NCBI RefSeq assembly: GCF_023074185.1
Contig: NZ_JADPKY010000126.1
Span: 248,001-312,000, forward strand
From: Bradyrhizobium sp. 132
Lineage (GTDB): Bacteria; Pseudomonadota; Alphaproteobacteria; Rhizobiales; Xanthobacteraceae
DNA length: 64,000 nucleotides
Direction: 5' to 3'
This document shows positions 61,584 through 64,000 of this stretch, piece by piece. The notes beneath the pieces were generated by a model. The model was not told the origin of the DNA and did not search any database. It worked only from the letters and a program-made list of their open reading frames with translations. Made by a program: the position numbers and the translations under genes. Positions within the stretch are counted from its first letter, which is position 1; the number at the start of each line of letters is the position of its first letter.

Positions 61584-61947
61584 GGAGCGGGCTCATAGGT
61601 TCGTCGCATCCGGTTTGCCATTGAAAGGCGTCGTTAAGCCGTCAGGGTTGCATGGCGGCCTTGGGCCATTCACGTCGCTCAATCCCTGCCTTCGAGACGT
61701 CCGGTCTAGCCCCTGACTCCGGACCTGTCGCTGCACTGCGCCAACCGACGCGATGGGCCAATAGGCGACATTTCCGAAAACAAGAGGCGGCCAACTTCGC
61801 TGACGGCCATTGGCAGACGAACGACGAAGCGGTTGCAGTGCTCCGAAGAGCTGGTAGAGCCGCTTCATGCCATTCCGCTATTCGTGATAGGTTACTCTCA
61901 GCCGTAAACGTTTTCAGCCGTGTTGGACAACAACGGAGGCTTTGCCA
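61584..61947. other. Gap with decayed interspersed repeat
   Basis: A 364-base gap. The part at 61650-61870 translates (both strands) to fragments like MAALGHSRRSIPAF and FGNVAYWPIASVGAV, which I recognise as spurious products of a repeat widespread in Rhizobiales. No gene is credible here. Confidence 0.6.
61717..61760. repeat. Interspersed repeat remnant, copy 1
   Basis: 44 bases from CTCCGGACCTGTCGC to GACGCGATGGGCCA. It matches 63333-63376 at 38 of 44 positions. Confidence 0.75.
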
Positions 61948-62391
61948 ATGAAATCCAATTTTTACTCACGGCCGGTAGATGAGTTCGCCACAAGTAAAGC
62001 CGATGCACTGATCTTGGTCGGTCGCATCCTGTTTGCGTGGGTATTCGTCGGAAGCGCCTACGGAGCAATATTCAACTTCAGCGGCTCCGTCGGCTACTCC
62101 AGGTCGCTGAACCTTCCAGCACCCGAGCTGTTCACGGCGACGAACATCGCACTGGAAATATTGATATCCGTCAGTTTGGTATTGGGCATCGGTACGCGCT
62201 TCTGCGCAGTGCTGACATTTATGTTCGTACTGGTGGCAACTGCTATTGCACACCGCTACTGGGAGTATCCATCCGGTGCGCAGCAGATTGGTCAATACAA
62301 TCATTTTCTGAAGAACATCTCGATCATGGGAGGCGCGATGTTGATCTTCGTCACTGGGGCGGGCCGCTTCAGTTTCGACCGAAAAATGTAG
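61948..62391 (+). CDS. DoxX family membrane protein
   Basis: A 147-residue protein with four membrane segments: DALILVGRILFAWVFVGSAYGAIFNFSGS, LFTATNIALEILISVSLVLGIGTR and TFMFVLVATAIAHRYWEYP, then ISIMGGAMLIFVTGAGRFSFD. This is the DoxX/DoxD-like fold, associated with thiol or quinone redox in the membrane. GGAGG lies nine bases before ATG 61948. GC is lower than in the core genes. Confidence 0.87.
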   Translation: MKSNFYSRPVDEFATSKADALILVGRILFAWVFVGSAYGAIFNFSGSVGYSRSLNLPAPELFTATNIALEILISVSLVLGIGTRFCAVLTFMFVLVATAIAHRYWEYPSGAQQIGQYNHFLKNISIMGGAMLIFVTGAGRFSFDRKM

Positions 62392-62396
62392 CCCGA

Positions 62397-62546
62397 TCAC
62401 TTCACCTTGACCTTGAAAGCCTCCTCGATCAGTCGGCGGATGCTCTTTGATAGCGGCTTGAGTGCCTCGCTCACGATCGCGAAGAGAAGCATCAGCCACG
62501 TCGCAAGCGCGGCACACCACAGCAATAGTTCAAATGTCTCCGGCAT
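62397..62546 (-). CDS. Small membrane protein (49 aa)
   Basis: A 49-residue frame: MPETFELLLWCAALATWLML, then LFAIVSEALKPLSKSIRRLIEEAFKVKVK. One membrane span is followed by a basic amphipathic tail. GAGG lies seven bases before the ATG. Convergent with DoxX, six bases between stops. It has no recognised family. Confidence 0.55.
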   Translation of the reverse strand: MPETFELLLWCAALATWLMLLFAIVSEALKPLSKSIRRLIEEAFKVKVK

Positions 62547-62652
62547 GATGACCTCATCAAAAATATCTGTTCTGAATCGCCAAATGCTACTTCAAATGCT
62601 ACTTAACGGGACCGAGGCAATCGGCGCGCTCCTGCGGCGGCGTGTATCTCCC

Positions 62653-62976
62653 TCAACTGCCAGGCTGGGAGTACTTGCCCCGAAGCTGGCTTACAGTTTG
62701 GCGGACCTTGGCAATTTCGTCCTGCGTCCAAAGCCTGACGAGGTTTACATTGTGGATGGCGCCGGATGCCACCACGGTACCGGAAATGGCCGGTGCCGCA
62801 CTGGGATCGGGCACATCAAAAATCACTAGGACGCCCGGACCTTCAGAAGCGGTGCTATCCATTGAGATCAGTTTCCCGCCGGCGGCTTCGATGAGGTTGT
62901 TGGCCGCTTCCACGCGATTGGTCCCAGGCTTGTCCATAATGCTGTTGAGGGATTTTGGTGTGTATTGCCCCGTCAT
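62653..62976 (-). CDS. GYD domain protein
   Basis: A 107-residue protein of the GYD family (small ferredoxin-like fold, function unknown): YTPKSLNSIMDKPGTNRVEAANNLIEAAGGKLISMD, then VLVIFDVPDPSAAPAISGTVVASGAIHNVNLVRLWTQDEI. Typical family length. Promoter probably in the AT-rich stretch after 62977. Confidence 0.82.
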   Translation of the reverse strand: MTGQYTPKSLNSIMDKPGTNRVEAANNLIEAAGGKLISMDSTASEGPGVLVIFDVPDPSAAPAISGTVVASGAIHNVNLVRLWTQDEIAKVRQTVSQLRGKYSQPGS

Positions 62977-63332
62977 ACAAAATGCATGGTGACTTCCTCC
63001 TGTCGGGGGATGTTCAGGTCACTAAAGCGCAAGATTTATTTCGGGCTCAACAAAATAGGCGGTCATAACCGCGTTGAGCGAAAGACCATATACCCCGCCG
63101 TGGGCAACATGCCGCTGAGAATAAACGGGCCTTCGGCACTGCCCGCTCGCGGCTGAATAAACAACCTACATCAAAGATCTGTCGCGCGCCAAAAGAATCT
63201 GATTCGCTAGCCCTACCGCCAAGTGTCAGCGGGATTTACCTGCATCAGCCATCCCTCGAGCCAAACTATTGTCGGATCTGGGTCAAAGGTGGCGGTCGGA
63301 CCCGAATGGGACGACTTCCGCTGTACCTCTCG
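62977..63332. other. Intergenic region, no gene recognised
   Basis: Upstream of the GYD gene; AT-richer than average. It contains a hairpin-like AACGGGCCTTCGGCACTGCCCGC stretch near 63125, but nothing I can assign. Confidence 0.5.
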
Positions 63333-63376
63333 CTCCGGACATGTCGCTGCGCTGTGCCAGCCAACGTGATGGGCCA
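63333..63376. repeat. Interspersed repeat remnant, copy 2
   Basis: 44 bases from CTCCGGACATGTCGC to AACGTGATGGGCCA, matching copy 1 at 61717-61760. The surrounding 63265-63440 translates to MSDLGQRWRSDPNG-type fragments, the familiar spurious product of this repeat class. Confidence 0.75.
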
Positions 63377-63638
63377 GAAGCGGTCGACGCAGCCTGGCGC
63401 GAAGTTCGCCAGCTTCCGCCCTCAATAGCCGACATGAGTGGTTGTTACGTTCTTCTGCTTAGGCCGCAGCGGAAGTGGCTCGCCTATCCGCCAAACTTTT
63501 CTGCCCGCACGCACATCATTGTGGGCCGGGGAACTGTTACTGCCGCATTGGTTTCACCGAACGGCCACGAGAGAATCCAACGCTAACCAAAGTTCGTGGA
63601 TAGTGCGTTTGGTTCCCAAACTGAGGAAAGGAATAACC

Positions 63639-63995
63639 ATGCGCATCATTACTGCATCCGTCATTATTGCAGCACTCTCGCTTGGGATGACCGCTTTCGT
63701 GCAGGCTCAAGGAGCGTCCCCGCAACTCAGAGCGCAGGAACCGCCTGCTCAGTCCGACACGGTCATTCGAAGCATACAGGTAGTCGACATCAAGCAATTG
63801 CAACCTGCGGTTCGCTCAAAGGTCGATGAAATCGTCGCGCAGACAAGCGAAGAAGATTTGCAATCACTTCGGAAGTCCATTGACGCGGCACCGGCGGCAG
63901 TATCTGCGCTTAAAGCGAAGGGCTTGAGCTCGTCGCAGGTTGTTGCCATCAACATCGCCGACGGTGTGCTCACGATGTTCGCCAAGACGGCCTAA
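63639..63995 (+). CDS. Exported hypothetical protein (118 aa)
   Basis: A 118-residue protein with a Sec signal peptide, MRIITASVIIAALSLGMTAF, cut after VQA before QGASPQLRAQ. The mature part is helical: VIRSIQVVDIKQLQPAVRSKVDEIVAQTSEEDLQSLRKSI, then ALKAKGLSSSQVVAINIADGVLTMF. GAGGAAAGGAATAACC before the ATG gives a good ribosome binding site. The family is not known to me. Confidence 0.75.
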   Translation: MRIITASVIIAALSLGMTAFVQAQGASPQLRAQEPPAQSDTVIRSIQVVDIKQLQPAVRSKVDEIVAQTSEEDLQSLRKSIDAAPAAVSALKAKGLSSSQVVAINIADGVLTMFAKTA

Positions 63996-64000
63996 AGCGG

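Noticed and set aside
63269..63586. Plus-strand frame starting MSDLGQRWRSDPNG
   Set aside because: It resembles the recurring false product of an interspersed repeat, not a conserved protein.

Overview
The window looks like the chromosome of a slow-growing rhizobium of the Bradyrhizobium/Rhodopseudomonas group (Nitrobacteraceae, Alphaproteobacteria). The evidence is high GC with strong third-position bias, a Porin_2-type porin, GcrA, an LdtR-like MarR regulator, an Mg-type HemB, the block merR-ihfA-fabH-plsX-yceD-CBP3-like, the block glyA-nrdR-ribDE-ribH-nusB-thiL, and several families of interspersed palindromic repeats typical of these genomes. Genus is inferred from familiar protein sequences; no search was run. 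Layout: 1-4.5 kb holds the 3' end of a crotonase gene, a CoA-binding protein, a sulfhydrylase (metY), a small exported protein, heme A synthase (ctaA) and a DUF2842 protein. 4.55-13.6 kb is a polysaccharide locus: NodB-fold protein, GNAT acetyltransferase, Wzz/BY-kinase fusion, GT4 glycosyltransferase, polyprenyl phosphoglycosyl transferase and an O-antigen-polymerase-like protein. Its parts resemble holdfast or unipolar-polysaccharide adhesin loci, and two of its enzymes (deacetylase and tyrosine kinase) have lost their key residues. 13.6-26.5 kb is mixed metabolism and regulation: two MarR regulators, a flavin monooxygenase, a saccharopine-dehydrogenase-like oxidoreductase with a DUF169 protein, YdcF, a formamidase-like protein, GcrA, a porin, a serine-less alpha/beta hydrolase, an SDR and a DapA-family lyase. 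26.6-30.3 kb is the most foreign-looking part. It contains a truncated, frameshifted esterase pseudogene, then a three-gene operon of lower GC (TIGR04255-like plus two uncharacterised proteins) whose junctions overlap by 11 bp each, then a decayed copy of tRNA-Pro, then an intact tRNA-Pro(GGG). I consider this the best candidate for an undescribed system. 30.4-45 kb is core: merR, ihfA, fabH, plsX, yceD and a CBP3-like chaperone on the minus strand; bamE and a Bug-type binding protein on the plus strand; hppA; then thiL, nusB, ribH, ribE, ribD, nrdR and glyA, all transcribed leftward. 45-61.6 kb holds two small conserved proteins beside ldtR, a DUF6163 membrane protein, hemB with a candidate Irr element, an RDD protein, bpt, mntH with a candidate Mur/Fur site, two MFS carriers, an adenylate cyclase, an EamA carrier, an exported lactonase-like MBL protein, and a metal module of dmeF divergent from chrB-chrA. 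61.6-64 kb is gene-poor: DoxX, a 49-residue membrane protein, a GYD-domain protein, an exported protein, and two decayed copies of an interspersed repeat. No rRNA, CRISPR array, intact insertion sequence or integrase was seen.
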